Origin: Okibacterium fritillariae
GTDB lineage: Bacteria; Actinomycetota; Actinomycetes; Actinomycetales; Microbacteriaceae
Direction: 5' to 3'
DNA length: 64,000 nt
Assembly: GCF_900167575.1 (NCBI RefSeq)
Contig: NZ_FUZP01000001.1
Coordinates: 62,001-126,000, forward strand
Made by a program: the position numbers and the translations under genes. Every line of letters starts with the position of its first letter. The stretch's first letter is position 1. The notes under the pieces are model-generated. The model was not told where the DNA came from. It was given only the letters and a program-made list of their open reading frames with translations, and ran no database searches. Below, one piece after another: positions 9,351-19,023 of the stretch.

Positions 9351-9584
9351 ATGACAGACAACAGTGGTGAGACCCTGGGCGGTCGGGGAGCCGACGCCGA
9401 CACGAGCGCGAGCAAAGATCCGAGCGACTGGGTGACAGGCGACGAGCCGATCACCGAGGCGCAGAAGAGCTACCTCGACACGCTGGCCCGCGAGGCCGAC
9501 GAAGAATTGTCGGCCGATATGACGAAGGCCGAGGCATCCGAGCACATCGATCGCCTGCAGAAGAAGACGGGGCGCGGCGAGTAA
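9351..9584 (+). CDS. DUF3072 domain protein
   Basis: Small acidic soluble protein of 77 aa. After a disordered N-terminus rich in Gly, Asp and Thr comes the compact motif ITEAQKSYLDTLAREADEE, then a second helix (TKAEASEHIDRLQKKTG). This matches the DUF3072 family, whose members are short and often fused to or adjacent to stress genes. Molecular function is unknown. The gene stands alone between two terminators, so it is probably monocistronic. The ATG at 9351 is preceded by GGGGGC, giving a modest RBS. Confidence 0.8.
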   Translation: MTDNSGETLGGRGADADTSASKDPSDWVTGDEPITEAQKSYLDTLAREADEELSADMTKAEASEHIDRLQKKTGRGE

Positions 9585-9606
9585 CACCGCCCGACTCCTT
9601 ATATAG

Positions 9607-9641
9607 AGCGCCCGTTCTGCCGAGAAGGCAGGGCGGGCGCT
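9607..9641 (+). terminator. Terminator after DUF3072 gene
   Basis: AGCGCCCG and CGGGCGCT (9607-9614, 9634-9641) pair, with the inner bases TTCTGCC/GGCAG extending the stem, followed by TTTTCTGTG. It lies 23 bp after the DUF3072 stop codon and isolates that gene from the kdp operon. Confidence 0.8.
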
Positions 9642-9682
9642 TTTCTGTGCTCGCCGCGTCCCGAGCAGCGGGCTGAGGAGGA

Positions 9683-9698
9683 CGTTTCACGTGGAACA
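9683..9698. other. parS-like ParB-binding site 1
   Basis: CGTTTCACGTGGAACA matches the near-universal parS palindrome TGTTTCACGTGAAACA at 14 of 16 positions and keeps the central TTTCACGTG core. It is intergenic, between the DUF3072 terminator and the kdp operon. A second site at 27151-27166 and the oriC-proximal gene order support the call. ParB binding is inferred, not shown. Confidence 0.75.
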
Positions 9699-9774
9699 TC
9701 TTGCTCGAGACAGTTTGGCGGAGGCGGGACGGGGCAGCGTGACGGGCGCGCGTTCGGGCCGAGCGTTCTGGTTT

Positions 9775-9814
9775 CGTGAGGGGTGGGGGAGGGGGCGTGA
9801 GGAAAACGTGAGGA
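9775..9814 (+). promoter_or_regulatory. Three phased CGTGAGG direct repeats upstream of kdp operon
   Basis: CGTGAGGG at 9775, CGTGAGGA at 9796 and CGTGAGGA at 9807 start 21 and 11 bp apart, close to two and one helical turns. They end 100 bp before the first start codon of the kdp operon. Such phasing is typical of OmpR-family response-regulator sites, so KdpE is the natural candidate. No known KdpE consensus was matched. The rest of 9585-9914 holds a terminator and the parS-like site, with no other gene seen. Confidence 0.45.
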
Positions 9815-9914
9815 TCGTTTAGGCGAGGTGCGGGCGGGTGTCTGATGGCTCTGGCGCCGAACAGGGGCCCGCGTGCCGCGAGGTGCGCGCAGGAAGTCTG
9901 GATGGAGTCTTGCC

Positions 9915-9998
9915 GTGCTCGACGTTCTCTATATCGTCGGCGTGATCGTGCTTTTCGCGGTCGTCGCCCTGGTCGCCCGGGGGGTCGAGCGACTGTGA
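9915..9998 (+). CDS. 27-aa membrane peptide preceding KdpF
   Basis: Starts GTG at 9915 and encodes [18 protein letters not shown] followed by VARGVERL, a single hydrophobic helix with a basic/acidic C-terminal cap. Its TGA overlaps the kdpF GTG start as GTGA, so it should be translated with the operon. Size and shape resemble KdpF, but it is distinct from the KdpF gene that follows. It may be an extra small subunit or stabiliser of the KdpFABC pump. The function is inferred only from position and topology. Confidence 0.7.
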   Translation: MLDVLYIVGVIVLFAVVALVARGVERL

Positions 9999-10084
9999 TC
10001 GTCTTCAACGTCCTCGCGGCCGTGCTGGCTGTCGCCGCCATCGGCTACCTTGTGTGGGCGCTCGTGAAACCGGAGCGCTTCTGA
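9995..10084 (+). CDS. kdpF: KdpF small subunit of K+-transporting ATPase
   Basis: A 29-aa single-span membrane peptide with the characteristic end [10 protein letters not shown], typical of KdpF. In Escherichia coli KdpF stabilises the KdpFABC complex in the membrane. The GTG start overlaps the upstream 27-aa gene by 4 bp, and its TGA overlaps the kdpA ATG by one base (TGATG). It is below the size limit of most gene finders and would be easily missed. Confidence 0.88.
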   Translation: MIVFNVLAAVLAVAAIGYLVWALVKPERF

Positions 10085-11757
10085 TGGACACGTGGTTCGG
10101 CATCCTTCAGGTCGCCACGCTCGTGGCGGCACTCGTGCTCGTGTACAAGCCCCTCGGCGAATACATGGCGCGTATCTACACCTCCGATCGCGACCTGCGG
10201 GTCGAGCGCGGCTTCTACCGGCTCATCGGCGTGAACCCCCGCTCCGAGCAGACCTGGCAGGCCTATCTGCGCGGCGTGCTCGCCTTCTCGCTCATCGGGC
10301 TGCTCTTCGTCTACGTGCTGCAGCGCGCGCAGGCGGTGCTTCCGTATTCGCTCGGGTTCCCCGCCATCCCCGAGGACCTGTCCTTCAACACGGCGGCCTC
10401 GTTCGTGGCCAACACGAACTGGCAGTCGTATTCGCCCGACGTGACCATGGGCTACAGCGTGCAGCTGGCCGGTCTCGCCGTGCAGAACTTCGTCTCCGCG
10501 GCTGTCGGCATCGCCGTGGCCATCGCCCTGGTGCGCGGCTTCGCGCGACGCCGTTCGGGCACCATCGGCAACTTCTGGATGGACCTCAGCCGCGGCATCC
10601 TGCGCCTGTTGCTGCCCTTTGCCGCCGTGGCTGCGGTCGTGCTCATCGCCGGCGGAGTCATCCAGAACCTGAACGGGTTCACCGATGTGAACACGCTCGC
10701 GGGCAACACGCAGTCGATCCCGGGCGGGCCGGTTGCCTCACAGGAGGCGATCAAGATGCTGGGCACGAACGGAGGCGGGTTCTTCAACGCGAACTCGTCG
10801 CATCCGTTCGAAAACCCGACCGCGTGGACCAGCCTCGTGCAGGTGTTCCTCATGTTGGTGATCCCGTTCAGCCTGCCGCGCACCTTCGGGAGCATGGTGG
10901 GCAACAACAAGCAGGGTTACGCCATTCTCGCCGCCATGGCATCCATCTTCTTGGTGTCGTTCACGGCCCTGACGCTGCTCGAGCTCGGGGGAGCCGGCAC
11001 CGCACCGCAACTCGCGGGCGGGGCGATGGAGGGCAAGGAGATGCGATTCGGCATCATCGGGTCGACGCTGTTCGGCTCGACCTCCACGCTCACGTCGACG
11101 GGTGCCGTCAACTCGATGCACGACTCGTACACGAGCGTCGGCGGCATGATGCCCATGATCAACATGATGCTCGGCGAAGTGGCGCCCGGCGGCGTGGGCT
11201 CCGGCCTCTACGGCATGCTCATCCTCGCCGTGATCGCGGTCTTCGTGGCCGGCCTGCTGGTGGGCCGCACGCCCGAACTGCTGGGCAAGAAGATCGGGCC
11301 CAAGGAGATCAAGCTCGCGAGCCTCTACATCCTCGTCACACCGACTCTCGTGCTGGCGGGAACGGCGCTCAGCTTCGCCATCCCGGCCGTGCGCGGCAAC
11401 GTCGAAGGCACGTCGATCTGGAACCCCGGCCTGCACGGCCTCTCCGAGGTGCTCTACGCCTTCACATCGGCCGCCAACAACAACGGTTCGGCCTTCGCCG
11501 GGCTGACGGCCAACACGCCCTGGTTCAACACGGCCCTCGGCGTGGCCATGCTGCTCGGCCGATTCATCCCCATCGTGCTCGTGCTGGCGCTCGCCGGCTC
11601 GCTCGCGGCGCAGGACAAGGTGCCCTCGACCGCCGGAACGCTGCCCACGCACCGACCGCTCTTCGTCGGCATGCTCGTCGGCGTGACGGTCATCGTCACC
11701 GCACTCACCTATTTCCCCGTACTCGCGCTGGGTCCCCTGGCGGAAGGGTTGTCATAA
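10084..11757 (+). CDS. kdpA: K+-transporting ATPase subunit A (KdpA)
   Basis: Potassium-selective channel-like subunit of the high-affinity KdpFABC pump, 557 aa with about ten membrane segments. Filter-type motifs are visible, including [20 protein letters not shown] and the [13 protein letters not shown] stretch near the C-terminus. It belongs to the superfamily of K+ transporters and selects K+ for the KdpB motor. The ATG at 10084 is chosen because it overlaps the kdpF stop. A longer in-frame reading from 10054 would run through kdpF. kdpB follows after 2 bp. Confidence 0.97.
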   Translation: MDTWFGILQVATLVAALVLVYKPLGEYMARIYTSDRDLRVERGFYRLIGVNPRSEQTWQAYLRGVLAFSLIGLLFVYVLQRAQAVLPYSLGFPAIPEDLSFNTAASFVANTNWQSYSPDVTMGYSVQLAGLAVQNFVSAAVGIAVAIALVRGFARRRSGTIGNFWMDLSRGILRLLLPFAAVAAVVLIAGGVIQNLNGFTDVNTLAGNTQSIPGGPVASQEAIKMLGTNGGGFFNANSSHPFENPTAWTSLVQVFLMLVIPFSLPRTFGSMVGNNKQGYAILAAMASIFLVSFTALTLLELGGAGTAPQLAGGAMEGKEMRFGIIGSTLFGSTSTLTSTGAVNSMHDSYTSVGGMMPMINMMLGEVAPGGVGSGLYGMLILAVIAVFVAGLLVGRTPELLGKKIGPKEIKLASLYILVTPTLVLAGTALSFAIPAVRGNVEGTSIWNPGLHGLSEVLYAFTSAANNNGSAFAGLTANTPWFNTALGVAMLLGRFIPIVLVLALAGSLAAQDKVPSTAGTLPTHRPLFVGMLVGVTVIVTALTYFPVLALGPLAEGLS

Positions 11758-11759
11758 AC

Positions 11760-14045
11760 ATGTCCAGCTCGAACACGATCGAGAACACCCCGGCCGCCGA
11801 CGGCGCGCACGACGGCCACGCTCTCGCCGACGGCACGCACGCTGACGGCTCACCCCGGCAGCTCGGCGCGCCGCACCGCCGCGGCAAGAAGGCATCGGAT
11901 GGCGCAGCCCCGGCCCCCCGCGTCGGCGCCATCTCGCCCGCGCAACTCGTCCAGGCCCTGCCCGGCGCCTTCCGCAAGCTCGACCCGCGCCTCATGTGGA
12001 AGAGCCCCGTCATGTTCATCGTCGAGGTGGGCGCGGCGCTGACCACGCTCATCGCGATCGCCGAACCCTTCGTGGGCGGCGCGGGAACCTCGGGCGGCCA
12101 GAGCGTGCCCGGCGGCTTCACGTGGGCCATCGCCGTGTGGCTGTGGCTGACCGTGCTCTTCGCCAACCTGGCCGAGGCCGTGGCCGAAGGTCGCGGCAAG
12201 GCCCAGGCCGACAGCCTGCGTCAGACCCGCACCGACACCGTGGCCGAACGCGTCACCAGCTATGACGCCGACGCGGATGCCGCGGCCGAACACGCCCCCA
12301 CCGAGAAGGTGTCGTCAGCCGATCTCACCCTCGGCGACACGGTCATCGTGCGCGCCGGCGAGTCGATCCCGGGCGACGGCGACATCGTCTGGGGCATCGC
12401 CTCGGTCGACGAATCGGCCATCACGGGCGAATCGGCCCCCGTCGTGCGCGAATCGGGCGGCGACCGCAGCGCCGTCACGGGCGGAACCCGCGTGCTGAGC
12501 GACCGCATCGTCGTGCGCATCACGTCGAAACCCGGCGAGACCTTCGTCGACCGCATGATCGGTCTCGTCGAGGGCGCGTCCCGGCAGAAGACGCCCAACG
12601 AGATCGCCCTCAACATCCTGCTCGCCAGCCTGTCGATCGTGTTCGTGATCGTCGCGCTGACGCTCAACCCGATCGCGTCCTATGTGGGCGCGGCTGTGAG
12701 CGTGCCCGTGCTGATCGCCCTGCTCGTCTGCCTCATCCCGACCACCATCGGGGCGCTCCTCTCGGCCATCGGCATCGCCGGCATGGACCGCCTCGTGCAG
12801 CGCAACGTGCTGGCGCTGTCGGGTCGTGCCGTCGAGGCCGCGGGCGATGTGACCACGCTGCTGCTCGACAAGACCGGCACCATCACCTACGGCAACCGGC
12901 GCGCAACCGAGTTCGTGACGCTCGACGGTGTCACGCTCGGCGAACTGGCGGATGCCGCATCCCTCGCCTCCGACGCCGACCCGACCCCCGAGGGCAAGTC
13001 GATCGTCGACCTGGCCCGCAACGAGGGGCTCGGATCGCGCGAGGAGGGCGCGGCTCTCGAGGTGGGAACCGTCGTCGTGCCGTTCACCGCCCAGACCCGC
13101 ATGTCGGGCGTCGACCTGCCGTCGGGCGAACAGATCCGCAAGGGCGCCGGCTCGGCCGTGCTGGCCTGGGTGCGCGAGACCGGCGAGGTGAACCCCGGCG
13201 TGGCCGGGCGCCTCGACAAGGAGATCAACCGCATCTCGCAGTCGGGTGGCACGCCGCTCGTCGTCGCCGTGCGCGAAGCCTCGGCGGATGCTGCGGCACC
13301 CCGCACCCGCATCCTCGGCGTCGTGCACCTCAAGGACGTCGTCAAGGAGGGCATCGCGGAACGCTTCGCCGAACTGCGCGCCATGGGAATCCGCACCGTG
13401 ATGGTGACGGGCGACAACCCGCTCACGGCCAAGGCCATCGGTGCCGAAGCCGGCGTCGACGACGTGCTCGCCGAGGCGACGCCCGAACAGAAGCTCGAAC
13501 TCATCCGCCGCGAGCAGGAGGGCGGCAACCTCGTCGCCATGACGGGCGACGGCACCAACGACGCCCCCGCGCTCGCGCAGGCCGACGTGGGTGTGGCCAT
13601 GAACACGGGCACCTCGGCGGCCAAAGAGGCCGGCAACATGGTCGACCTCGACTCCGACCCGACGAAGCTCATCGACGTGGTGCGCATCGGCAAGCAGCTG
13701 CTCATCACGCGCGGCGCGCTGACCACGTTCTCGATCGCGAACGACATCGCCAAGTACTTCGCCATCATCCCGGCCATGTTCGCGGGCGTTTTCCCGGGCC
13801 TCGCGGTGCTGAACATCATGCAGCTCAGCTCGCCGGCCTCGGCCATCCTGTCGGCGATCGTCTTCAACGCGCTCGTGATCGTGGCGTTGATCCCGCTGGC
13901 GCTCAGAGGCGTGAAGTATCGCGCGGCGAGTGCGTCGAGCATCCTCGGCCGCAACCTGCTGATCTACGGTCTCGGCGGCGTGATCGCGCCGTTCATCGGA
14001 ATCAAGCTGATCGACCTGATCGTCAGCCTGATTCCCGGGTTCTAG
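11760..14045 (+). CDS. kdpB: K+-transporting P-type ATPase subunit B (KdpB)
   Basis: P-type ATPase motor of KdpFABC, 761 aa. The phosphorylated aspartate is Asp370 in DKTGTIT. The actuator TGES motif, the [12 protein letters not shown] hinge and several membrane helices are present. The protein is longer than the roughly 680-aa E. coli enzyme because of a His/Asp/Ala-rich N-terminal extension (about 1-65) ahead of the conserved [13 protein letters not shown] region. The start ATG lies 2 bp after kdpA. An open frame extends upstream through kdpA in another phase but is only a shadow. Confidence 0.97.
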   Translation: MSSSNTIENTPAADGAHDGHALADGTHADGSPRQLGAPHRRGKKASDGAAPAPRVGAISPAQLVQALPGAFRKLDPRLMWKSPVMFIVEVGAALTTLIAIAEPFVGGAGTSGGQSVPGGFTWAIAVWLWLTVLFANLAEAVAEGRGKAQADSLRQTRTDTVAERVTSYDADADAAAEHAPTEKVSSADLTLGDTVIVRAGESIPGDGDIVWGIASVDESAITGESAPVVRESGGDRSAVTGGTRVLSDRIVVRITSKPGETFVDRMIGLVEGASRQKTPNEIALNILLASLSIVFVIVALTLNPIASYVGAAVSVPVLIALLVCLIPTTIGALLSAIGIAGMDRLVQRNVLALSGRAVEAAGDVTTLLLDKTGTITYGNRRATEFVTLDGVTLGELADAASLASDADPTPEGKSIVDLARNEGLGSREEGAALEVGTVVVPFTAQTRMSGVDLPSGEQIRKGAGSAVLAWVRETGEVNPGVAGRLDKEINRISQSGGTPLVVAVREASADAAAPRTRILGVVHLKDVVKEGIAERFAELRAMGIRTVMVTGDNPLTAKAIGAEAGVDDVLAEATPEQKLELIRREQEGGNLVAMTGDGTNDAPALAQADVGVAMNTGTSAAKEAGNMVDLDSDPTKLIDVVRIGKQLLITRGALTTFSIANDIAKYFAIIPAMFAGVFPGLAVLNIMQLSSPASAILSAIVFNALVIVALIPLALRGVKYRAASASSILGRNLLIYGLGGVIAPFIGIKLIDLIVSLIPGF

Positions 14046-14110
14046 CCGGCTGCGGCCCCGGCCGCCCTCACACACACTCAGTCACAGACATCCAGAAAGA
14101 AGAAGGAATC

Positions 14111-14716
14111 ATGGGCCAGGCCCGGAACGCAGCGAAACAGTATTGGGTGGCGGTGAAAGCGATGCTCGTCTTCACGGTGGTGCTGGGCCTCGCCTACCCG
14201 CTCGTGATCCTCGGCATCGGGCAGGGCGCGCTGCCGGCCCAGGCCAACGGATCGCTCGAAGAGGTCGGCGGCCGGACGGTGGGCTCGGCGCTCATCGGGC
14301 AGTCATTCAGCGACGCCGACGGCAACCCGCTGCCCGAGTGGTTCCAGCCCCGGCCGAGCGCCGCGGGCGACGGCTACGACGCGGCGGCCTCGTCGGGTTC
14401 GAACCTGGGCCCCGAGAACACCGACCTGATCACGGCCATCGACGAGCGCCGCGCGCAGGTGGCCGAGTTCAACGGTGTGCCGGCCAGCGAGGTGCCGGTC
14501 GACGCACTGACGGCCTCGTCATCCGGCCTCGACCCGCACATCAGCCCCGAATACGCGCTGCTGCAGGTGCAGCGGGTCGCCGACGAACGCGGCCTGAGCG
14601 CCGACGACGTGCGGGCGCTGGTCGAGTCTAAGATTCAGGCAAGGGATGCCGGCTACCTCGGCGAACCGACCGTGAACGTGCTACAGCTCAACGCCGCTGT
14701 CGCCGAGATGGGTTGA
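14111..14716 (+). CDS. kdpC: K+-transporting ATPase subunit C (KdpC)
   Basis: Periplasm-side accessory subunit that raises ATP affinity and stabilises the KdpFABC complex, 201 aa. One N-terminal membrane helix (about 15-40) is followed by a soluble domain with the family motifs YPL, GQSF, PEWFQPRPSAAGDGYD, NLGPEN, ASSSGLDPHISPEYA and VNVLQLNAAV. RBS AGAAGGA precedes the ATG at 14111. It is 65 bp after kdpB and 7 bp before kdpD, consistent with a single kdpFABCDE transcript. Confidence 0.96.
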   Translation: MGQARNAAKQYWVAVKAMLVFTVVLGLAYPLVILGIGQGALPAQANGSLEEVGGRTVGSALIGQSFSDADGNPLPEWFQPRPSAAGDGYDAAASSGSNLGPENTDLITAIDERRAQVAEFNGVPASEVPVDALTASSSGLDPHISPEYALLQVQRVADERGLSADDVRALVESKIQARDAGYLGEPTVNVLQLNAAVAEMG

Positions 14717-14723
14717 TGACCGC

Positions 14724-17261
14724 ATGAAACGTGGGCGGCTGCGGGTGCTGCTCGGCGCCGCTCCCGGCGTGGGCAAGACGTTCGCGATGCTCGAAGAGGG
14801 GCATCGGCTGCAGCAGCAGGGCGTCGACGTGGTCGTGGCCATCGTCGAAACCCACGGCCGCACGGCCACCGCCGCACTCGTCGACGGGCTCGAGGTGGTG
14901 CCGCGACGACAGGTCGGGCATCGGGGTGTCGAGCTCGACGAAATGGATACGCAGGCGGTGCTGGCGCGGCATCCGGATGTCGCACTGGTCGACGAATTGG
15001 CGCACACCAACGCGCCGGGCGATGACCGCGAGAAGCGCTGGCACGACGTGGAGGTGCTGCTCGACGCCGGAATCGATGTGGTGTCGACCGTGAACATCCA
15101 ACACATCGAATCGCTCAACGACGTAGTGCAACAGATCACGGGTGTGCCGCAGCGCGAGACGGTTCCGGATGCCGTGCTGCGCGGCGCCGACCAGATCGAG
15201 GTCATCGACCTGGCGCCCGAGGCGCTGCGCGATCGCCTGTCGGGCGGGCTCGTCTATCCCGCCGCACGCATCGACGCCGCGCTGTCGAACTATTTTCGGC
15301 TCGGCAACCTGACGGCGCTGCGCGAGCTGGCGCTGCTGTGGTTGGCCGATGAGGTCGACAGCGCGCTCAAGCGGTATCGCCGCGAGCACGGCATCGACCA
15401 CAAGTGGGAGGCGCGCGAGCGCGTGGTGGTGGCGCTGACGGGCGGGCCCGAGGGTGAGACCCTGCTGCGCCGTGGGGCCCGCATCGCGGCCCGGTCGTCG
15501 GGGGGAGAACTATTGGCCGTGCACGTGATCAGCCAGGACGGGTTGCGCGACGCGCAGCCCGGGGCCCTGGCGGCACAGCGCGCGCTCGTCGACACGCTGG
15601 GGGGTACGTATCACCAGGTGATCGGCGAAGACGTTCCGCGGGCCCTGGTCGATTTCGCGAAGGCGTCCAACGCCACACAGCTCGTCATCGGGGTGAGCCG
15701 GCGCTCGCGGTTGGCCGCGGCGTTCACGGGGCCCGGCATCGGGCAGACCGTCATCCGCGAATCGGGCGACATCGACGTGCACATCGTGACGCACGGGGCC
15801 GCGGGCTCGCGGTTCACGCTGCCGGGGCTCGGCGGGTCGCTCAGCCCCAAGCGCCGCATCATGGGTGCGCTCGTGGCGCTCGCCGGTGGTCCGTTGCTCA
15901 CGTGGCTGCTCGTGCAATTCCGGTCGGACGAATCGATCACCTCGGATGTCCTCTCCTACCAATTGCTGGTCGTGGTCGTCGCCCTCGTCGGCGGCATCTG
16001 GCCGGCGCTCTTCGCCGCGCTGCTCTCGGGGCTGACGCTCGACTACTACTTCGTGCAGCCGCTCTACACCGTGACGGTGGGCGACCCGCTGCACCTGCTC
16101 GCGCTGTTGCTCTACATCGTCATCGCCGTGCTCGTGAGCGTGGTCGTCGACCAGGCGGCCCGGCGTAGTCGATCGGCGCGCCGCTCGGCCGCCGAATCCG
16201 AGCTTCTCGCTACGGTCGCGGGCAGCGTCTTGCGGGGCCAAGACGCCCTGCAGGCCCTCGTCACGCGCACCCGTGAGGCCTTCTCGTTGACGGGCGTGCG
16301 CCTGCTGGATGCCTCGAGCCGCACGGTACTCACCACCGACGGCGAACCGGCCGCCGACGATCGCGTCACCACCATGCCGGTCGGGGAACGCGCCATCCTC
16401 GAGCTGCACGGCCCCGACCTCGCGGCCTCGGAGCGCCGCCTGCTGAGCGTCATCACCACGCAGATCGACCAGGCGCTCGAACACAACGCGCTCGCCGAGA
16501 CGGCCGACGTGGTGGGCTCGCTGGCCGAGGCGGACCGCATGCGCAGCGCCCTGCTCGCGGCCGTCGGGCACGACCTGCGCCGACCGCTCACCGCTGCGAC
16601 CGCCGCCGTCAGCGGACTGCGCTCCACCGAGGTCGCGTGGACGGCGGCCGATCGCGACGAACTTCTCGCCACGGCATCCGAAAGCCTCGAATCGCTGGCC
16701 GTGCTCGTGACCAACCTGCTCGACGTCAGCCGGGTCGAGGCCGGGGTGCTCGCGGTATCGCTGCAACCGACCGATGTGGCCGAGGCCGTGCTGCCGGCGC
16801 TCGACGAGCTCGATCTGGGCCCGGGAGACGTCGAACTCGACCTGCCGGGCGCCCTGCCCGCGGCGCTCGCCGACCAGGTATTGCTCGAACGCGTGGTCGT
16901 GAACCTGCTGTCGAACGCCGTGCGGTATGCGCCCGAGGGAAGCCGCGTGCGCGTTGCCGGGAGCGCGTTCGGGGGGCGGGTCGAGATCCGCGTGAGCGAC
17001 CAGGGTCCCGGTATTCCGGCCGACCGCCGCGCCGACGTGTTCGTGCCGTTCCAGCGACTCGGCGACACCGACAACAGCACGGGCCTGGGCTTGGGGCTGG
17101 CGCTGTCGAAGGGGTTCGTCGAGGGGATGGGTGGAACCCTCGAGGCCGAAGACACCCCGGGCGGCGGGCTCACCATGATCGTGGCGTTGCCCGCGGCGGA
17201 GCTCGGCTGCGAACCCGGCGCCCGAGACGCCCAGCCGGTACCGAAAGAGGACACCCCGTGA
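14724..17261 (+). CDS. kdpD: Osmosensitive K+ channel histidine kinase KdpD
   Basis: Sensor kinase that turns on kdp expression at low K+ or high osmolarity, 845 aa. The KdpD N-terminal domain carries Walker A GAAPGVGKT (residues about 10-18). A universal-stress-protein-like domain (about 240-360) and four membrane helices (about 385-480) follow, then a GAF-like stretch, an H-box with His616 in GHDLRRPLTA, and an ATPase domain with NLLSNAVRYAP, DQGPGIP and GLGLGLALSKG. It overlaps kdpE by 4 bp. Domain order is that of full-length E. coli-type KdpD. Confidence 0.96.
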   Translation: MKRGRLRVLLGAAPGVGKTFAMLEEGHRLQQQGVDVVVAIVETHGRTATAALVDGLEVVPRRQVGHRGVELDEMDTQAVLARHPDVALVDELAHTNAPGDDREKRWHDVEVLLDAGIDVVSTVNIQHIESLNDVVQQITGVPQRETVPDAVLRGADQIEVIDLAPEALRDRLSGGLVYPAARIDAALSNYFRLGNLTALRELALLWLADEVDSALKRYRREHGIDHKWEARERVVVALTGGPEGETLLRRGARIAARSSGGELLAVHVISQDGLRDAQPGALAAQRALVDTLGGTYHQVIGEDVPRALVDFAKASNATQLVIGVSRRSRLAAAFTGPGIGQTVIRESGDIDVHIVTHGAAGSRFTLPGLGGSLSPKRRIMGALVALAGGPLLTWLLVQFRSDESITSDVLSYQLLVVVVALVGGIWPALFAALLSGLTLDYYFVQPLYTVTVGDPLHLLALLLYIVIAVLVSVVVDQAARRSRSARRSAAESELLATVAGSVLRGQDALQALVTRTREAFSLTGVRLLDASSRTVLTTDGEPAADDRVTTMPVGERAILELHGPDLAASERRLLSVITTQIDQALEHNALAETADVVGSLAEADRMRSALLAAVGHDLRRPLTAATAAVSGLRSTEVAWTAADRDELLATASESLESLAVLVTNLLDVSRVEAGVLAVSLQPTDVAEAVLPALDELDLGPGDVELDLPGALPAALADQVLLERVVVNLLSNAVRYAPEGSRVRVAGSAFGGRVEIRVSDQGPGIPADRRADVFVPFQRLGDTDNSTGLGLGLALSKGFVEGMGGTLEAEDTPGGGLTMIVALPAAELGCEPGARDAQPVPKEDTP

Positions 17262-17962
17262 AGATTCTGATCGCCGACGACGACCCGCAGATCCTGCGGG
17301 CGCTGCGCGTCACCCTGGGCGCCCGCGGCTATGAGATCGTGACGGCCGCCGACGGGCGCGAGGCCCTCAACGCCGCCATCGAGCAGCATCCGGATCTCAT
17401 CATGCTCGACCTCGGCATGCCCCATTTCGACGGCATCGACGTGATCGAGGGGGTGCGCGGATGGAGCGAGGTGCCCATTCTGGTCGTGTCGGGTCGCACG
17501 GGCGCCGCCGACAAGGTCGACGCGTTGGATGCCGGAGCCGACGACTATGTGACCAAACCGTTCTCGATCGACGAGTTATTGGCGCGCATCCGGGCCCTGA
17601 CGAGGCGCAAGCCGACCGCAGCCGACGAACCCGTCATCGAGTTCGGAGACGTGCGCGTCGACCTCGCGGCCAAACACATCGTGCGGCGCGGGGGCGACGG
17701 AACATCGACGCCCGTGCGCCTGACACCCACCGAGTGGAAGATCCTGGAGTTGCTGCTGCGCAATCCCGGCAAGCTCGTGACGCGCGACGCGTTCTTGACC
17801 GAGGTATGGGGGCCGCACCACACCGAGGACACCGGCTATATGCGCCTCTACATGGGGCAGTTGCGCAAGAAGCTGGAGGCCGAACCATCCCGACCCCGGC
17901 ATCTGCTCACCGAGGCCGGCATGGGTTATCGCTTCGCGCCGGATGGGGGCGTCGAGCCGTAG
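17258..17962 (+). CDS. kdpE: Response regulator KdpE
   Basis: OmpR-family activator of the kdp operon, 234 aa. The receiver domain has the acidic cluster DDD (7-9), phospho-acceptor Asp51 in MLDLGMP, and the KPF lysine near residue 100. The C-terminal winged-helix DNA-binding domain ends with TEAGMGYRFAPDG. The GTG start at 17258 overlaps the kdpD stop. Its last 37 bp overlap the 3' end of the convergent aquaporin gene, so read-through of either gene would make antisense to the other. Confidence 0.96.
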   Translation: MKILIADDDPQILRALRVTLGARGYEIVTAADGREALNAAIEQHPDLIMLDLGMPHFDGIDVIEGVRGWSEVPILVVSGRTGAADKVDALDAGADDYVTKPFSIDELLARIRALTRRKPTAADEPVIEFGDVRVDLAAKHIVRRGGDGTSTPVRLTPTEWKILELLLRNPGKLVTRDAFLTEVWGPHHTEDTGYMRLYMGQLRKKLEAEPSRPRHLLTEAGMGYRFAPDGGVEP

Positions 17963-19023
17963 GCCGTTCCGGGGTGGATGGTCGGGGGAGCCGGGGGAGC
18001 CGGGGGAGCAGGGGGAGCAGGCGGAGTCGGGGAAGCGGCGGCAGTTGGAGCGCCGGGGGCCTGGGGCGCCGCCGTCGCGGCGGCTGGCTGGGCAGACACC
18101 GGGGACGGGTTGGACGCGGGCTCCTGAGAGGGTGCCGAAGCGACGGGTACTCCGGGAGCGGCGGCGGGGATAGACGCCGTTGCGCTGGGGGTGGCCGCGG
18201 GCGCCGGCTGCGGGGCGGCGGGTTCGAGCCGAACGACGGCGGGCGCGACATCCGATGCGATCTTCTCGCGGTCGAACAGGGTCGAGTAGACGAAGCCCGC
18301 GATGAGCCCGCCGAGGCTCGGGAAGACGAGGAACACCCAGACCTGCACGAGCCACGGCGTGCCGGCGAAGATGGCGGTTGCGAGCGAGCGGGCCGGGTTG
18401 AGCGAGGCGTTGTCGATAGGGATGGCGACGAGCAGCAGAACGGTCAGGGTGAGCCCGATGGCGATGGGCGCGAACCCGGCGTTGGCTCGGGCGTGCGTGA
18501 CCCCCAGGATGACGAAAAGGAACAGCGCCGTGGCGACCACCTCGACGATGACGACCGAGAACAGCGAGAACAGGTTGGGCGAGAGCTCGCCGTAGCCGTT
18601 GGACGCGAACCCGTCGACGAGCGTGCGCTCGAGGTAGCCGAGCGGCCCGCCCGAGGCGATCGCCAGGACGGCAGCCGCACCGGCGATTGCTCCGACCAGC
18701 TGCACCGCGATGTAGGCGGGGACCTCGCGCCACGCGAAGCGGCGTGCCGCCGCGAGGCCGAGCGTGACGGCGGGGTTGAAGTGGCCGCCCGAGATCGGGC
18801 CGAAAGTGTAGGCGCCGATCATGACGGCCAGGCCGAGCGCGAGGGCGACACCCAGGAACCCGACACCGAGGGGGTTCGAGGGTTCGATGCCGAAGAAGGC
18901 CGAGAACGTGGCCGTGCCGGTCAGCGCGAAGACGAGCAGGAACGTGCCGGCGGCTTCGGCGAGGAGTTTGGCCGAGGTATGGGGCTGAGGGGTCGCGGGT
19001 TGGGGCGCATCAGGGTAGCTCAT
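17926..19023 (-). CDS. aqpZ: Aquaporin (MIP family) with long Pro/Ala-rich C-terminal tail
   Basis: Water or small-solute channel, 365 aa. The first 250 aa form a standard six-helix MIP fold with both pore motifs, NPAVT in GGHFNPAVTLG and NPARS in NASLNPARSLA. The remaining 110 aa or so are a low-complexity cytoplasmic tail rich in Pro, Ala, Ser and Thr, ending with PPAPP-type tandem repeats (DNA 17991-18040). Typical AqpZ proteins are about 230-250 aa, so the tail is unusual. Adjacency to kdp suggests an osmotic-response neighbourhood. Substrate (water versus glycerol) is unproven. Confidence 0.9.
   Translation of the reverse strand: MSYPDAPQPATPQPHTSAKLLAEAAGTFLLVFALTGTATFSAFFGIEPSNPLGVGFLGVALALGLAVMIGAYTFGPISGGHFNPAVTLGLAAARRFAWREVPAYIAVQLVGAIAGAAAVLAIASGGPLGYLERTLVDGFASNGYGELSPNLFSLFSVVIVEVVATALFLFVILGVTHARANAGFAPIAIGLTLTVLLLVAIPIDNASLNPARSLATAIFAGTPWLVQVWVFLVFPSLGGLIAGFVYSTLFDREKIASDVAPAVVRLEPAAPQPAPAATPSATASIPAAAPGVPVASAPSQEPASNPSPVSAQPAAATAAPQAPGAPTAAASPTPPAPPAPPAPPAPPTIHPGTAYGSTPPSGAKR

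Noticed and set aside
10092-11759. Upstream in-frame extension of kdpB through kdpA (1317-aa frame)
   Set aside because: It overlaps all of kdpA in another frame. The real KdpB start is the ATG at 11760, two bases after the kdpA stop.
12315-14075. 586-aa minus-strand frame across kdpB
   Set aside because: Asp/Arg/His-rich antisense shadow without family motifs.
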